Origin: Terriglobia bacterium
GTDB taxonomy: Bacteria > Acidobacteriota > Terriglobia > UBA7540
Direction of reading: 5' to 3'
NCBI GenBank assembly: GCA_030042795.1
Contig: JASHYZ010000278.1
Span: 1-6,595 of the forward strand
DNA length: 6,595 nucleotides
Shown: positions 1-6,588 of the stretch, one piece after another
Position numbering within the stretch: position 1 is the first letter of the stretch
How the letters are laid out: each line of letters opens with the position of its first letter
Position numbers and translations under genes: made by a program
Notes under the pieces: model-generated
What the model was told of the DNA's origin: nothing
Database searches by the model: none
Seen by the model: the letters and a program-made list of their open reading frames with translations, nothing else

Positions 1-599
1 GAGATTACGGCGCCGCTCGCAATGATCTCGTCAGTCAAGCGCTTATTCTCGCGAGGATAGGTCACATCGATGCCGCACCCGAGCACCGCCACCGTCTTGC
101 CGTGAGCTTCAAGAGCCCCGCGGTGTGCGGCCGAATCAACGCCTCGAGCGAGCCCGCTCACGATCACCACGCCGCGTTGGGCCAGGTCAGCCGCCAATCG
201 ATGGGCTACTGAGCTACCGTAGGCGGTTGGGCGGCGTGTGCCCACCATGGCAACCGCATGACGGAGAAGGATGCTGGAGTCGCCGCGAACATACAGAACC
301 AGGGGTGGGTCTGCGATTTGCTTCAGTAGCGGTGGGTATTCATCACTCCCAAACGGCACCAGTTTGCACCCGCACTTTTCGGCAGCGGCCACTTCCCTTT
401 CAGCCTCCGCTAGGCCGGAACCAGCCCGAAGGCGCTGAGCCACACGTCCCGCCAAGCCGCAGCCTTCAAGCGCGGTCAGCGTCGCCGCATAGACGGCCTC
501 CGGCGACCCGAAGTGCTCCACCAGTTTGTGCGCGGTGCGGACCCCCACGTCGTCCACGCGCGCAAGACCCAGCCAATGCTGGATTGCCATCTCACTCAC
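1..599 (-). CDS. dprA: DNA processing protein DprA (Smf), N-terminal part, cut by the window edge
   Basis: DprA binds incoming single-stranded DNA in the cytoplasm during natural transformation and loads RecA on it; it is also widespread in bacteria not known to be competent. About 196 residues are visible, counted from the ATG at 590. Residues 1-60 form a helix-hairpin-helix/SAM-like region (VDDVGVRTAHKLVEHFG). Residues 83-101 hold the family stretch with YPPLL and PPLVLYVRG. The Rossmann-like DNA-binding domain starts near 112 with AMVGTRRPTAYG (GTRRP 117-121) and continues through SGLARGVDSAAH (145-156), AVLGCGID (168-175) and YPREN (178-182). All are signature DprA segments. The frame is open with no defect. 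The C-terminal end of the domain and any winged-helix tail lie beyond position 1. Start: ATG at 590 has only a poor, too-close SD, whereas GTG at 599 follows AGGG (609-606) at 6 nt, so I extend to 599. An in-frame stop at 665-663 limits it. It follows the DinB-like gene after 203 nt and probably has its own promoter. Confidence 0.95.
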   Translation of the reverse strand, partial: MSEMAIQHWLGLARVDDVGVRTAHKLVEHFGSPEAVYAATLTALEGCGLAGRVAQRLRAGSGLAEAEREVAAAEKCGCKLVPFGSDEYPPLLKQIADPPLVLYVRGDSSILLRHAVAMVGTRRPTAYGSSVAHRLAADLAQRGVVIVSGLARGVDSAAHRGALEAHGKTVAVLGCGIDVTYPRENKRLTDEIIASGAVI

Positions 600-670
600 A
601 GCCAACCCTATCGACCACCGGGATACACAAGCACACCTCGGTGCGAGCTTCTTCCCAGTTAGTCAATGGC

Positions 671-700
671 AGTCTGACCACTTCGAACGGGAGATGTCAA
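671..700 (-). promoter_or_regulatory. Candidate promoter of dprA
   Basis: On the minus strand a perfect TTGACA (700-695) is followed after 18 nt by CAGACT (676-671), which matches TATAAT at three of six positions. The predicted start of transcription, near 664, leaves a leader of about 65-75 nt before dprA. The -35 box is convincing and the -10 box is weak. No expression evidence exists here. Confidence 0.35.
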
Positions 701-744
701 GAGGAACAACCAGACCAGTGACACTACGGACGCTCCGCCCGATG

Positions 745-774
745 CTACGGGCAGGTTTTACGTACCACCCGTAG
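745..774 (-). repeat. Inverted repeat downstream of the DinB-like gene, possible weak terminator or attenuator
   Basis: CTACGGG (745-751) pairs perfectly with CCCGTAG (768-774). An inner GGT/ACC pair shortens the loop. It begins 28 nt past the DinB-like stop and lies upstream of the dprA promoter candidate, where a terminator would be expected. Neither strand shows a T run after the stem, so it is not a classical intrinsic terminator. Another CTACGG copy lies at 724-729. Confidence 0.35.
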
Positions 775-802
775 ATGTCGAGCAGGGTAAGCCGGCTCGC
801 GC

Positions 803-1294
803 CTATTGCTCGTCCGCCGACGGCCCGTAGATCGCCGGCACCGGAACGCTGTTCAGGCGCAGGTATACCCCAAGCTGCGCTCGATGATGGACGAGATGGT
901 TCAGGAACATCTCCCGATAGGCCAGAAAGCGAGACCCCTCAAAGAGGACGTTGCCCTCGAATGAGAGCTTCCACGGTTCACTCCAGGCTTCATTCGGCAC
1001 ACCCGCGAGAGCCTTGCGCACGTTTGCTGCGCCCTCGTCCAAGGCTTTCACAAGCTGGGCCGCAGACTCGAAGGGCAATGGAGTATAACTACCCGCCGTG
1101 AAATCGAACTGCGGCGTGGTCAAAACGGTTACTCCGAACTCGGCAAGCTGGGCGATGTGCGGCGCGAGTCTCCCAAGCGGCATAGACTTGGGATGAGGCA
1201 CGAACTCGGGCTTTGACGGAACCCTCTCCAGTGTCCTTCGTGTATTTGCGATCTCCGCGTCAAACTCGGGCAGAAGCGCTTCACTGATCGTCAT
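803..1294 (-). CDS. DinB/YfiT-like four-helix-bundle protein (DinB superfamily)
   Basis: This 163-residue protein has the usual length for the DinB superfamily, cytoplasmic four-helix-bundle proteins that bind a divalent metal. Some members are thiol S-transferases (bacillithiol or mycothiol type); most are uncharacterised, so the reaction here is unknown. The expected His triad is present: His46 in the segment APHIAQL, and His133 and His137 in NHLVHHRAQL (H-x3-H). The C-terminal end, LNSVPVPAIYGPSADEQ, is a form often seen in members of this group. There is no signal peptide or membrane segment. Start: the frame stays open upstream to 1330, but GGAGG (1303-1299) lies 4 nt before the ATG at 1294, which makes that the real start. 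An 83-nt gap separates it from the broken Cys-rich frame upstream; a TATAGT hexamer at 1334-1329 could be a -10 box, but no good -35 partner is seen. It is not related to DNA polymerase IV, which is also called DinB. Confidence 0.9.
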   Translation of the reverse strand: MTISEALLPEFDAEIANTRRTLERVPSKPEFVPHPKSMPLGRLAPHIAQLAEFGVTVLTTPQFDFTAGSYTPLPFESAAQLVKALDEGAANVRKALAGVPNEAWSEPWKLSFEGNVLFEGSRFLAYREMFLNHLVHHRAQLGVYLRLNSVPVPAIYGPSADEQ

Positions 1295-1303
1295 ACTCCC
1301 TCC
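1295..1303 (-). promoter_or_regulatory. Ribosome binding site that decides the DinB-like start
   Basis: GGAGGGAGT lies directly before the ATG at 1294, with the GGAGG core 4 nt from the start codon. This is a near-consensus Shine-Dalgarno site. It rules out the longer reading frame that begins at 1330. Confidence 0.75.
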
Positions 1304-1377
1304 ACTCGCTGTATTTAGTACGGCTCTCACTATAAGCGAATATCAAGCAGAATTTTGCGGAAGTCCGTCGGTTAACC

Positions 1378-1741
1378 TCATAAGGCCTGCCGGGAATAGA
1401 AGTGGGTGCTGGCTGGCACGAGGTCAAGCGGACAGGTGAGGTTGAAGGCTCTGCCCCATTTGCACACTTCGCAGAACAGGTTGCCCAGGGCGCACATCCT
1501 GCAGTTGTACTGGCCGCGATAAATGCCGGAGTGGTAGTAACCTGCCCCCTCGTAAGGGGTAAGCTACGAGTGCCAAGAGCCGCAAGGTCGCGCATACATC
1601 GCTTCTCATGTATGTCCCTACCGCCGACACGCCGCTCGAATGCAGGATGTCCAGCATGTAATACCCCGGGAGCGTCCCGAAGTAGGTTAGCGGCTGTGAA
1701 AGAAAGAACTCTTCGCAATCCGCTGCTGGTTTCAGGGTCAC
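1378..1741 (-). pseudogene. Frameshifted small Cys-rich protein of unknown family
   Basis: I do not recognise this protein. A frame opens with GTG at 1741, overlapping the TGA of the hydrolase gene as GTGA, and reads in a protein-like way (FGTLPGYYMLDILHSSGV, then SDVCATLRLLALVAYP) to about 1555. After the run of five G (1549-1545) the original frame degrades to Arg/Pro/Gln-rich sequence and stops near 1424. Another frame takes over: GYYHSGIYRGQYNCRMCAL, then NLFCEVCKWG, ending in HFYSRQAL with TGA at 1378. Removing one G from the run joins both halves into one 120-residue frame with no internal stop. By hand count, third positions are about 70% G or C in the first half and 80% in the second, as expected for coding DNA here. 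The joined product would have Cys80, 83, 90, 93 and 103 (CX2C-X6-CX2C-X9-C), a pattern that could bind zinc or iron-sulfur. No signal peptide is evident. It could be a pseudogene, a sequencing error or a slippage-expressed gene. A 105-residue unshifted ORF (1741-1424) is the conservative alternative. Confidence 0.4.
1546..1559. repeat. Small hairpin at the frameshift point
   Basis: CCCCT (1546-1550) and AGGGG (1555-1559) pair perfectly around a 4-nt loop. Read on the minus strand the loop is TACG, and four of the five G of the suspect homopolymer are part of the second arm. Such a structure can promote polymerase slippage, in the cell or in sequencing. Confidence 0.55.
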
Positions 1742-3627
1742 CGAGCCAGCTTAAATTCCAGTAGCGTCAGCGTGAAGGGCCTAAAGGAGTAGTCAAACGA
1801 CTCGCCGCTGATCGCTGCGAGCCGGCTGCTGAGCGAGACTCGCAGAGGGTTGTCGCGGCTGTTCATCACTTCCGCTGTCAGGCCATGTTCATGATCTTCC
1901 AAAGTGTAGACGATGCTGCGTGCCACCGGGGCCGGGAAGCCATCCAACCGGAAATGTACAGGTAGTGTCTGCTCTGTCGCATTCACGGAATAGATGCGCA
2001 ACTGTTTGCCGTCCGCGCTCACGGTGGCGCTGAGATCGGGTTGCTGCTGCGGCCAAGGTTGCGGCGACGATCGTTCCAGTTTCAACGGGTAGCTTCCTGC
2101 AGCCCGCGAGTAGAGCTTCTGCGCGTAGTACGCGGGCGACTCATAAATCCAGCCTGGGCCCGTCACCACGAACCCGGAGCCGAAGCTGTCTGCGAAGTTG
2201 GAGCGGTTGCCGATCTCCACCAGGCCGGCGTAACGCTGAAGCAGGTTGAGGTAGCGGGCCACGCTCAGCCCGTTGGCCAGCGTTTGCAGCATGCCCCGCC
2301 GCAAGCCCCAATCACCCGCCGTGGTGTTCCATTCCGTTACCGCCACGCGAATATCCTTGCCGCCGCCGTTTTGCGCGATCCAGTCCTGCAGGTTTTTGAA
2401 GCTCTGATTCTCGTGCGTCAGGTCGTCAATTTCGTAATGGTGCGGCGCGAGGTAGTCAAACGCAGTCCCGGCCGCAGCGAGCAGGCTTGGCGTAGGAAAC
2501 GACGAGATCAGCTTGATGGACGGGTCAGCCGCTTTCATGGCCTCGGCGAACGAGCGCACGGTGGTGTTGTAGGCCGGCACGTCCACCTCGTTGCCGATCT
2601 GCCAATACTTCACGCCGTATGGGTCGCGATGGCCGTTCTTGGCGCGCATCGCGCCCCAATGCGTTTCGGGTCCGCCGTTGCAATACTCAACCTCAGACGC
2701 GGCGTCGGCGGGCTGCTTGCCGGTCCAACGCACGCAGATGAGCGGCTCCGCGCCCACGTGCTTGCAAAGCTGAACGAATTCGTCGATGCCCACGAAGTTT
2801 TCTTCAAGGCCGCTCCATACGGTGGTGAACGGCTTGCGCTCGTCCCAAGGACCGACGCCGCCCTCCCAGTCATAGTTTTCGGTGGTGCTGCCGCCGAAGC
2901 GAATCACGCCGGGGTGCATGGCCGCGAGCGCCGCCACCACGTCCGGACGCCAGATGCCGAGAACTGCGTCCGAGCCGATCAAGTAGACACGATCGAGCCA
3001 CAGCGTGCCGGCGCCTTCGAAATCGATCGTCAGCGTGGCATTGTCGAGGGTGCGCGTGGCGCGCAGCTCCGCCTCCGCGGCGGTCCATTGTTCGCCAGCG
3101 CGACCGAGCGCCACCGGACCGGCAATCATTCCGCCCCCGCCGTGCAGACTGGCGCGCACCTCGACGCCGTGATCGCTCCGCATGTGAAGGCGCAGCTTGT
3201 AGGTGACACCTTGCTTCACGTAGAAACCGTCCTGCGAGATACCTGCGCGCGCGTGCGGCGCCGTAATCTCAATCTTTTCGGAGCGCGCCCCATTGTAAGG
3301 GTTCGCCGTATCGACCGAGTATTTCGCAACCTCGACAGCGCCGTCCGGATACCAGGGCCGGTGAGGCTCATCAGTCTCAGCTTTATAGGTTACGTGGCAC
3401 GGCGGAGCTTCTTCAAAGCTCGTCGAAACCACCTGCTGCGCAATGATGGAGGGGATCAGGTTGCAGAGAATCTCAATGAACTGGCCCTGCTGCATGGCGT
3501 TGATGGGCCGCTTCGTGAGATGCCCCGCGAGAATCGTGACGTCTTCCCTACTTGGCGTCGACGTGGGCTGCTGAGCAGCAACAGGACTCAGAAGCAGCAG
3601 AGCGAATGCAAGCGAAATCGACGGCAT
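1738..3627 (-). CDS. Secreted GH51-like glycoside hydrolase (alpha-L-arabinofuranosidase family)
   Basis: This 629-residue enzyme probably cleaves terminal alpha-L-arabinofuranosyl residues from plant hemicellulose or pectin outside the cytoplasm. Residues 1-20 form a signal peptide (hydrophobic LAFALLLLSPVAA, cleavage near Ala18 or Gln19). Residues 30-75 resemble the GH51 N-terminal strand region, with QGQFIEIL supplying Glu52, the equivalent of the substrate-binding Glu of known enzymes. About 85-220 is a CBM4/9-like jelly-roll, ending in GTLWLDRVYLIGSD. The catalytic barrel, about 221-505, contains IRFGGS, GIDEFVQLCKHVGAEPLICV, WQIGNEVD (Asn346, acid/base Glu347), APHHYE (His396-397) and AVTEWN (nucleophile Glu432). 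A beta-sandwich C-terminal domain, ending in FTLTLLEFKLAR, closes the protein. Oddity: the usual RFPGGN motif is RFGGST, one residue shorter and without the Asn. GAGGAG 5 nt before the ATG fixes the start. The permease ends 257 nt upstream. Arabinofuranosidase is the best guess, but specificity is open; a divergent clan GH-A enzyme is the alternative. Confidence 0.87.
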   Translation of the reverse strand: MPSISLAFALLLLSPVAAQQPTSTPSREDVTILAGHLTKRPINAMQQGQFIEILCNLIPSIIAQQVVSTSFEEAPPCHVTYKAETDEPHRPWYPDGAVEVAKYSVDTANPYNGARSEKIEITAPHARAGISQDGFYVKQGVTYKLRLHMRSDHGVEVRASLHGGGGMIAGPVALGRAGEQWTAAEAELRATRTLDNATLTIDFEGAGTLWLDRVYLIGSDAVLGIWRPDVVAALAAMHPGVIRFGGSTTENYDWEGGVGPWDERKPFTTVWSGLEENFVGIDEFVQLCKHVGAEPLICVRWTGKQPADAASEVEYCNGGPETHWGAMRAKNGHRDPYGVKYWQIGNEVDVPAYNTTVRSFAEAMKAADPSIKLISSFPTPSLLAAAGTAFDYLAPHHYEIDDLTHENQSFKNLQDWIAQNGGGKDIRVAVTEWNTTAGDWGLRRGMLQTLANGLSVARYLNLLQRYAGLVEIGNRSNFADSFGSGFVVTGPGWIYESPAYYAQKLYSRAAGSYPLKLERSSPQPWPQQQPDLSATVSADGKQLRIYSVNATEQTLPVHFRLDGFPAPVARSIVYTLEDHEHGLTAEVMNSRDNPLRVSLSSRLAAISGESFDYSFRPFTLTLLEFKLAR

Positions 3628-3638
3628 GGCATCTCCTC
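3628..3638 (-). promoter_or_regulatory. Ribosome binding site of the GH51-like gene
   Basis: GAGGAG (3638-3633) stands 5 nt before the ATG at 3627. This is a strong Shine-Dalgarno site. It supports the start that yields an intact signal peptide. Confidence 0.75.
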
Positions 3639-3884
3639 GGGCTCGGTGAAATCTCGTTCAAGACCCCACGGCATGATAAACGATGTTGACGTTTGGGGTG
3701 GGGGAGAATTGGCGAGAGGCAGGCAGTTCCTCAGGAGAATGGTGAGGGCTTCGAGGTCGGGTTGGGATGCGATAAGGTACCAGCTTCTGACCGCTTTATG
3801 CGGCACGGCCCTACAGGCCCAATCATAACGGTTTGCCGGTTTATCGTCCCATTGGTTTGGGATCAGTGCAAGCAACGTTGGAAC
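3639..3884. other. Spacer between permease and hydrolase genes
   Basis: I see no gene here. On the minus strand a small hairpin (TCCCA at 3847-3851 with TGGGA at 3858-3862, loop of 6) lies 22 nt past the permease stop, but no T run follows, so it is at most a weak terminator. A TATCAT hexamer near 3678-3673 resembles a -10 box, about 46 nt before the hydrolase start; I see no matching -35. The length of the gap suggests the hydrolase may have its own promoter. Confidence 0.5.
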
Positions 3885-6323
3885 TTATTCGTGCCTTAGC
3901 GCGACCATGGGATCGACGCGCATCGCCCGCCGCGCGGGAATGTAGCAGGCGAGCATCGCGACAACGAACAACACGGCGATCGCCGCCGCGAACGTTACGG
4001 GATCCGTCGACTTGACCCCGAATAGCAGGCCGCGCAGAAACCGGCTCAGCGCCAGCGAACCAGCGAAACCGGCCAGGATGCCGGTTCCGGCAAGCCAGGC
4101 TCCTTCACGCATGACCAGGCGCAATACGTCCTGACGCTGCGCCCCCAGGGCCACGCGAATCCCGATCTCATTGGTGCGCCTGCCGATCATGTAGGCCATC
4201 ACGCCATAGGTCCCGACCGCCGCAAGAATCAAGGCGAGCGCAGCGAATACGGCCGTAAGAAGGGCTGAAAAGCGGCGCGGCGCGACCGAATTGGAGAGCA
4301 GTTGGTCCATGGTCACGACCTCGGTGACGGGGAGCGAAGGGTCGATTTTGTGGATAATGGCTGTCGCCGCGGACGCGAGCAGCCGCGGGTCAGACGCGGC
4401 GCGAATGAGAAGGAACGGCGTCCAGCCGCCTGAGAAATAACTGTCGTAGGTAGGAGCGGCATCGAGCCCGAATTGATGGACGTCGCCCACGATGCCGACG
4501 ATGGTCCACCAGCACGGCTTGGGCTCCAGGGAGCAAAGATTGATGCGCTTGCCGATGGCGTCGCCATGAGGCCAAAATCGGCGCGCCATGGCTTCGTTGA
4601 TATCGAGGTTCAGGGCGTAATCTTCCGGACCAACCGCGCGGCCCCGCACCAGCGGAATGCCCAGGGTTGAAAAATAGGCGGAAGTGACGCCGCGCGTCTG
4701 AGTGATAGGACGCACGCCGGCATCGGGAATCGGCTGCCCCTCGATTACAAAACGAGACGCCTGCTGGAATGCGGACCCCAGTGGCAACACGTCAATTCCG
4801 GCGGCGGACTTCACACCGGGCAAGCCTTCCACGCGATCGATGATCTGCTGAAATTCGGACGACTGCTTCTGCGCAAGGGATTTCCACTGCGCGAGGGTCA
4901 TCTTGCCGGCTTCCGCAGCCGGAACTGCCGCCTGCGGGATGTACATGCTCAGGAGGTGATCGGCGCGAAATCCGGGGCTCACTTTGAGGAGGTCGTTGAG
5001 GCTGCGCAGCAATAGCCCGGCGCCTGCCAGGAGGACCAGCGCGAGCGCGACTTCCGAAACCACCAGCAGGTTGTGCAGTCGGCGGCTCGAAAACGCCCCG
5101 GTGTTTCGGCCTCCGCATTTCAAAGCAACGTTTACATTGGTCTTGCGGGCTTGTAGCGCCGGCAGCAGGCCGCAAAGGAGGCCCACGGCGATGCACAGAG
5201 CCGCTGTGGCAGCAAGCGCTCTGCAGTCGAGTGTGATCTTGTGGACCACCGCAAGCGCCGGCGGGGCCAGAGCGCCCAGGAATTTCACGCCTGCCGCGCT
5301 GAGTGCGACGGCTACGGCGCCCCCGAGGAGCGCCAGCACGACGCTTTCGGTAAGCAATTGGCGCGCAATGCGGCCCGAGTCCGCGCCGAGGGCCGTGCGC
5401 AGGGCGATTTCCGTTTGGCGGGCTGCGTTTCGCGCCAGCAACAAATTCACCGCGTTGGCACAGGCAATCAACAACACAAGTCCGACGGCGCCGAAGAGCA
5501 CCAACAGGCCTTGGCGCATTTGGGCCGCCAAGGGATCCTGCATGCGGCGAACGACCACTCCGAAGTTTCTGTGTTCCGTTGGGTACTGAGCGGCCGAGCG
5601 CCGGTTCAGTGATTCAAATTCCGCGCGAGCCCGGGCCAGGGTTACGCCGGGCTTCAGGCGGGCGAGAGCGACCACCCCGTGATAGGTGTGGTCGGCCGGA
5701 CTCTCCTGGCATAGGCCCATGGGCATCCACAAATCCGGTGAATCGAGTAGGCCCGCATCTCCCGGCACGACACCCACAACCGTGTAGTGGGAACTATCGA
5801 GCGTAAGGGTGCGCCCCACAACGTTCGGATCTGCGCCAAAACGGCTTTGCCAGAAATGACGGGTCAGAATCACAACGGGCGGACCGCCCGGGCGGTCATC
5901 CTCCGGAACAAAAAACCGGCCCGCGACCGGTTTTTCGCCAAGCATGGAAAACAGGTTGGAGGTTGCGCACGTCAGGCTAATGTGTTCGGGGCTTTGATCT
6001 CCCGTGAGATTTGCTCCCCTGTTGGCCCACCAGGAATAAGCCGCTATCCCGGACACCGTGGTCGCTTCTTTCTGCCAATCGTGAAAATCACCCGGGGACA
6101 AACCGCCCAGCGGAACCGCGGGCAAGTACGTATTCCAGATTTCAATCAATTGTTGCGGCTGGTCATAGGGCAACGGCCGCAACAGCACGCGTTCAATGAC
6201 GCTGAAGATGGCGGTATTGGCGCCGATGCCGAGGGCGAGGGTGAGGACGGCGACGGCTGAGAATCCCGGCGATCTTGCCAGCAGCCGTAAGCCATAGCGC
6301 AGGTCCTGCAAAAGGGTTCGCAT
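3885..6323 (-). CDS. ADOP-type MacB/FtsX-like ABC transporter permease, 812 aa
   Basis: This is an inner-membrane permease of the MacB/FtsX type, in the duplicated form named ADOP (acidobacterial duplicated orphan permease). Relatives such as MacB use a cytoplasmic ATPase to drive periplasmic shape changes rather than moving solutes across the inner membrane; the substrate here is unknown. It starts with [21 protein letters not shown], the classic opening of the family. Predicted membrane helices: about 21-43, 272-297, 323-348, 370-392, then 416-440, 684-712, 740-762 and 775-797, giving two four-helix halves. Each half has a large periplasmic MacB-type domain (about 45-265 and 445-680). The duplicated cytoplasmic motif reads [13 protein letters not shown] (302-314) and [13 protein letters not shown] (717-729). 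The protein ends in [15 protein letters not shown], typical and complete. No ATPase gene lies in the window, hence 'orphan'. The ATG at 6323 has a weak GGGA-type SD at 8-9 nt. It appears to begin a transcription unit, because a terminator-like hairpin precedes it. Confidence 0.95.
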   Translation of the reverse strand: MRTLLQDLRYGLRLLARSPGFSAVAVLTLALGIGANTAIFSVIERVLLRPLPYDQPQQLIEIWNTYLPAVPLGGLSPGDFHDWQKEATTVSGIAAYSWWANRGANLTGDQSPEHISLTCATSNLFSMLGEKPVAGRFFVPEDDRPGGPPVVILTRHFWQSRFGADPNVVGRTLTLDSSHYTVVGVVPGDAGLLDSPDLWMPMGLCQESPADHTYHGVVALARLKPGVTLARARAEFESLNRRSAAQYPTEHRNFGVVVRRMQDPLAAQMRQGLLVLFGAVGLVLLIACANAVNLLLARNAARQTEIALRTALGADSGRIARQLLTESVVLALLGGAVAVALSAAGVKFLGALAPPALAVVHKITLDCRALAATAALCIAVGLLCGLLPALQARKTNVNVALKCGGRNTGAFSSRRLHNLLVVSEVALALVLLAGAGLLLRSLNDLLKVSPGFRADHLLSMYIPQAAVPAAEAGKMTLAQWKSLAQKQSSEFQQIIDRVEGLPGVKSAAGIDVLPLGSAFQQASRFVIEGQPIPDAGVRPITQTRGVTSAYFSTLGIPLVRGRAVGPEDYALNLDINEAMARRFWPHGDAIGKRINLCSLEPKPCWWTIVGIVGDVHQFGLDAAPTYDSYFSGGWTPFLLIRAASDPRLLASAATAIIHKIDPSLPVTEVVTMDQLLSNSVAPRRFSALLTAVFAALALILAAVGTYGVMAYMIGRRTNEIGIRVALGAQRQDVLRLVMREGAWLAGTGILAGFAGSLALSRFLRGLLFGVKSTDPVTFAAAIAVLFVVAMLACYIPARRAMRVDPMVALRHE
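5882..5897. repeat. Perfect 16-bp palindrome inside the permease gene
   Basis: GACCGCCCGGGCGGTC is identical to its own reverse complement. It encodes the Asp-Arg-Pro-Gly-Gly-Pro stretch (about residues 143-148) of the first periplasmic domain. It may be only a by-product of Pro/Gly codons at high GC, but its size and symmetry would suit a protein-binding site. Confidence 0.7.
5911..5935. repeat. Perfect 9-bp inverted repeat with A and T flanks inside the permease gene
   Basis: AAAAACCGG (5911-5919) and CCGGTTTTT (5927-5935) pair perfectly around a 7-nt loop. The layout, a GC core followed by five T on either strand, is that of a small bidirectional intrinsic terminator. It encodes KPVAGRFF (residues 131-138), a conserved turn in the family, so protein constraint may explain it. 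The GC core is only 4 bp. Confidence 0.7.
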
Positions 6324-6548
6324 GGTGTAATTCCCATCCAGTTCTGTACGGCACCGAGCCGTCGACCTGAACTCAGATTATCACTTCAAACAGTGAGCGT
6401 CTGCGGCTTTTGCTGACGCCACACTCTCAAATACCGCGGACCCAACCGCGGGGTCCGCTCCACCGTGCTAAGGGATTTAGGGGTCGGAGCTTCGGCAGTT
6501 CGGTAGCTCGTCGAAACAGATTAACACTGCCCGGCAATCCTGAGGAAA
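6324..6548. other. Non-coding leader region upstream of the permease
   Basis: I see no gene in it. Promoter signals are weak: on the minus strand GATAAT (6382-6377), one base from the -10 consensus, has no convincing -35 at 16-18 nt. The region also holds the inverted repeat at 6436-6458. Confidence 0.5.
6436..6458. repeat. Perfect 8-bp inverted repeat upstream of the permease
   Basis: GCGGACCC (6436-6443) pairs with GGGTCCGC (6451-6458) around a 7-nt loop. The GC-rich stem has no T run on either side, which argues against an intrinsic terminator. It lies about 113 nt before the permease start, so it could be an operator or part of an RNA leader. Confidence 0.6.
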
Positions 6549-6588
6549 GAACGCGTGTCGCACAAAGGGCCATTTGTGAGACGCGTTC
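6549..6588 (-). terminator. Terminator-like hairpin for a gene beyond the right edge
   Basis: GAACGCGT (6549-6556) pairs with ACGCGTTC (6581-6588), and CACAAA (6561-6566) pairs with TTTGTG (6573-6578). The two stems are joined by a TC/GA pair with one mismatch and one bulge, which gives 16 paired positions around a 6-nt loop. On the minus strand the stem is followed by TTTCCTC, a modest T-rich run, so it would end transcription entering from the right and isolate the permease gene. The broken stem and imperfect T run leave doubt. Confidence 0.5.

Noticed and set aside
125..721. Plus-strand frame of 198 codons opposite dprA
   Set aside because: It is Arg/Pro/Ser-rich, low-complexity and antisense to a clear DprA frame, so it is a shadow.
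775..1101. Plus-strand frame opposite the DinB-like gene
   Set aside because: It is Arg/Pro-rich, with no motif and no ribosome binding site noted, while the opposite strand carries an intact DinB-like protein.
1295..1330. Longer N-terminus of the DinB-like protein starting at 1330
   Set aside because: The extra 12 codons include the GGAGG ribosome binding site, and the family alignment begins with the Met at 1294.
1281..1718. Minus-strand frame of 145 codons across the Cys-rich region
   Set aside because: It overlaps the DinB-like start, has no recognisable motif, and competes with the two coding-like halves in the other frames.
1402..1764. Plus-strand frame of 120 codons opposite the Cys-rich region
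   Set aside because: It could be read as one unbroken small protein, but it lacks a convincing ribosome binding site and motifs. The minus-strand halves have more protein-like composition and a GTGA junction with the hydrolase. I hold this less firmly than the other rejections.
3690..3710. G-rich plus-strand stretch considered as a G-quadruplex
   Set aside because: Only two runs of four or more G are present close together; four runs are needed.
2041..3828. Open plus-strand frame of 595 codons opposite the GH51-like gene
   Set aside because: Its product is rich in Arg, Val, His and Ala without recognisable motifs. The minus-strand frame has a signal peptide and complete catalytic motifs. 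A long antisense frame is expected at this GC content.
4984..5612. Plus-strand frames opposite the permease
   Set aside because: They lie wholly within the well-defined permease gene and have the Arg/Ala/Ser-rich make-up of shadows.
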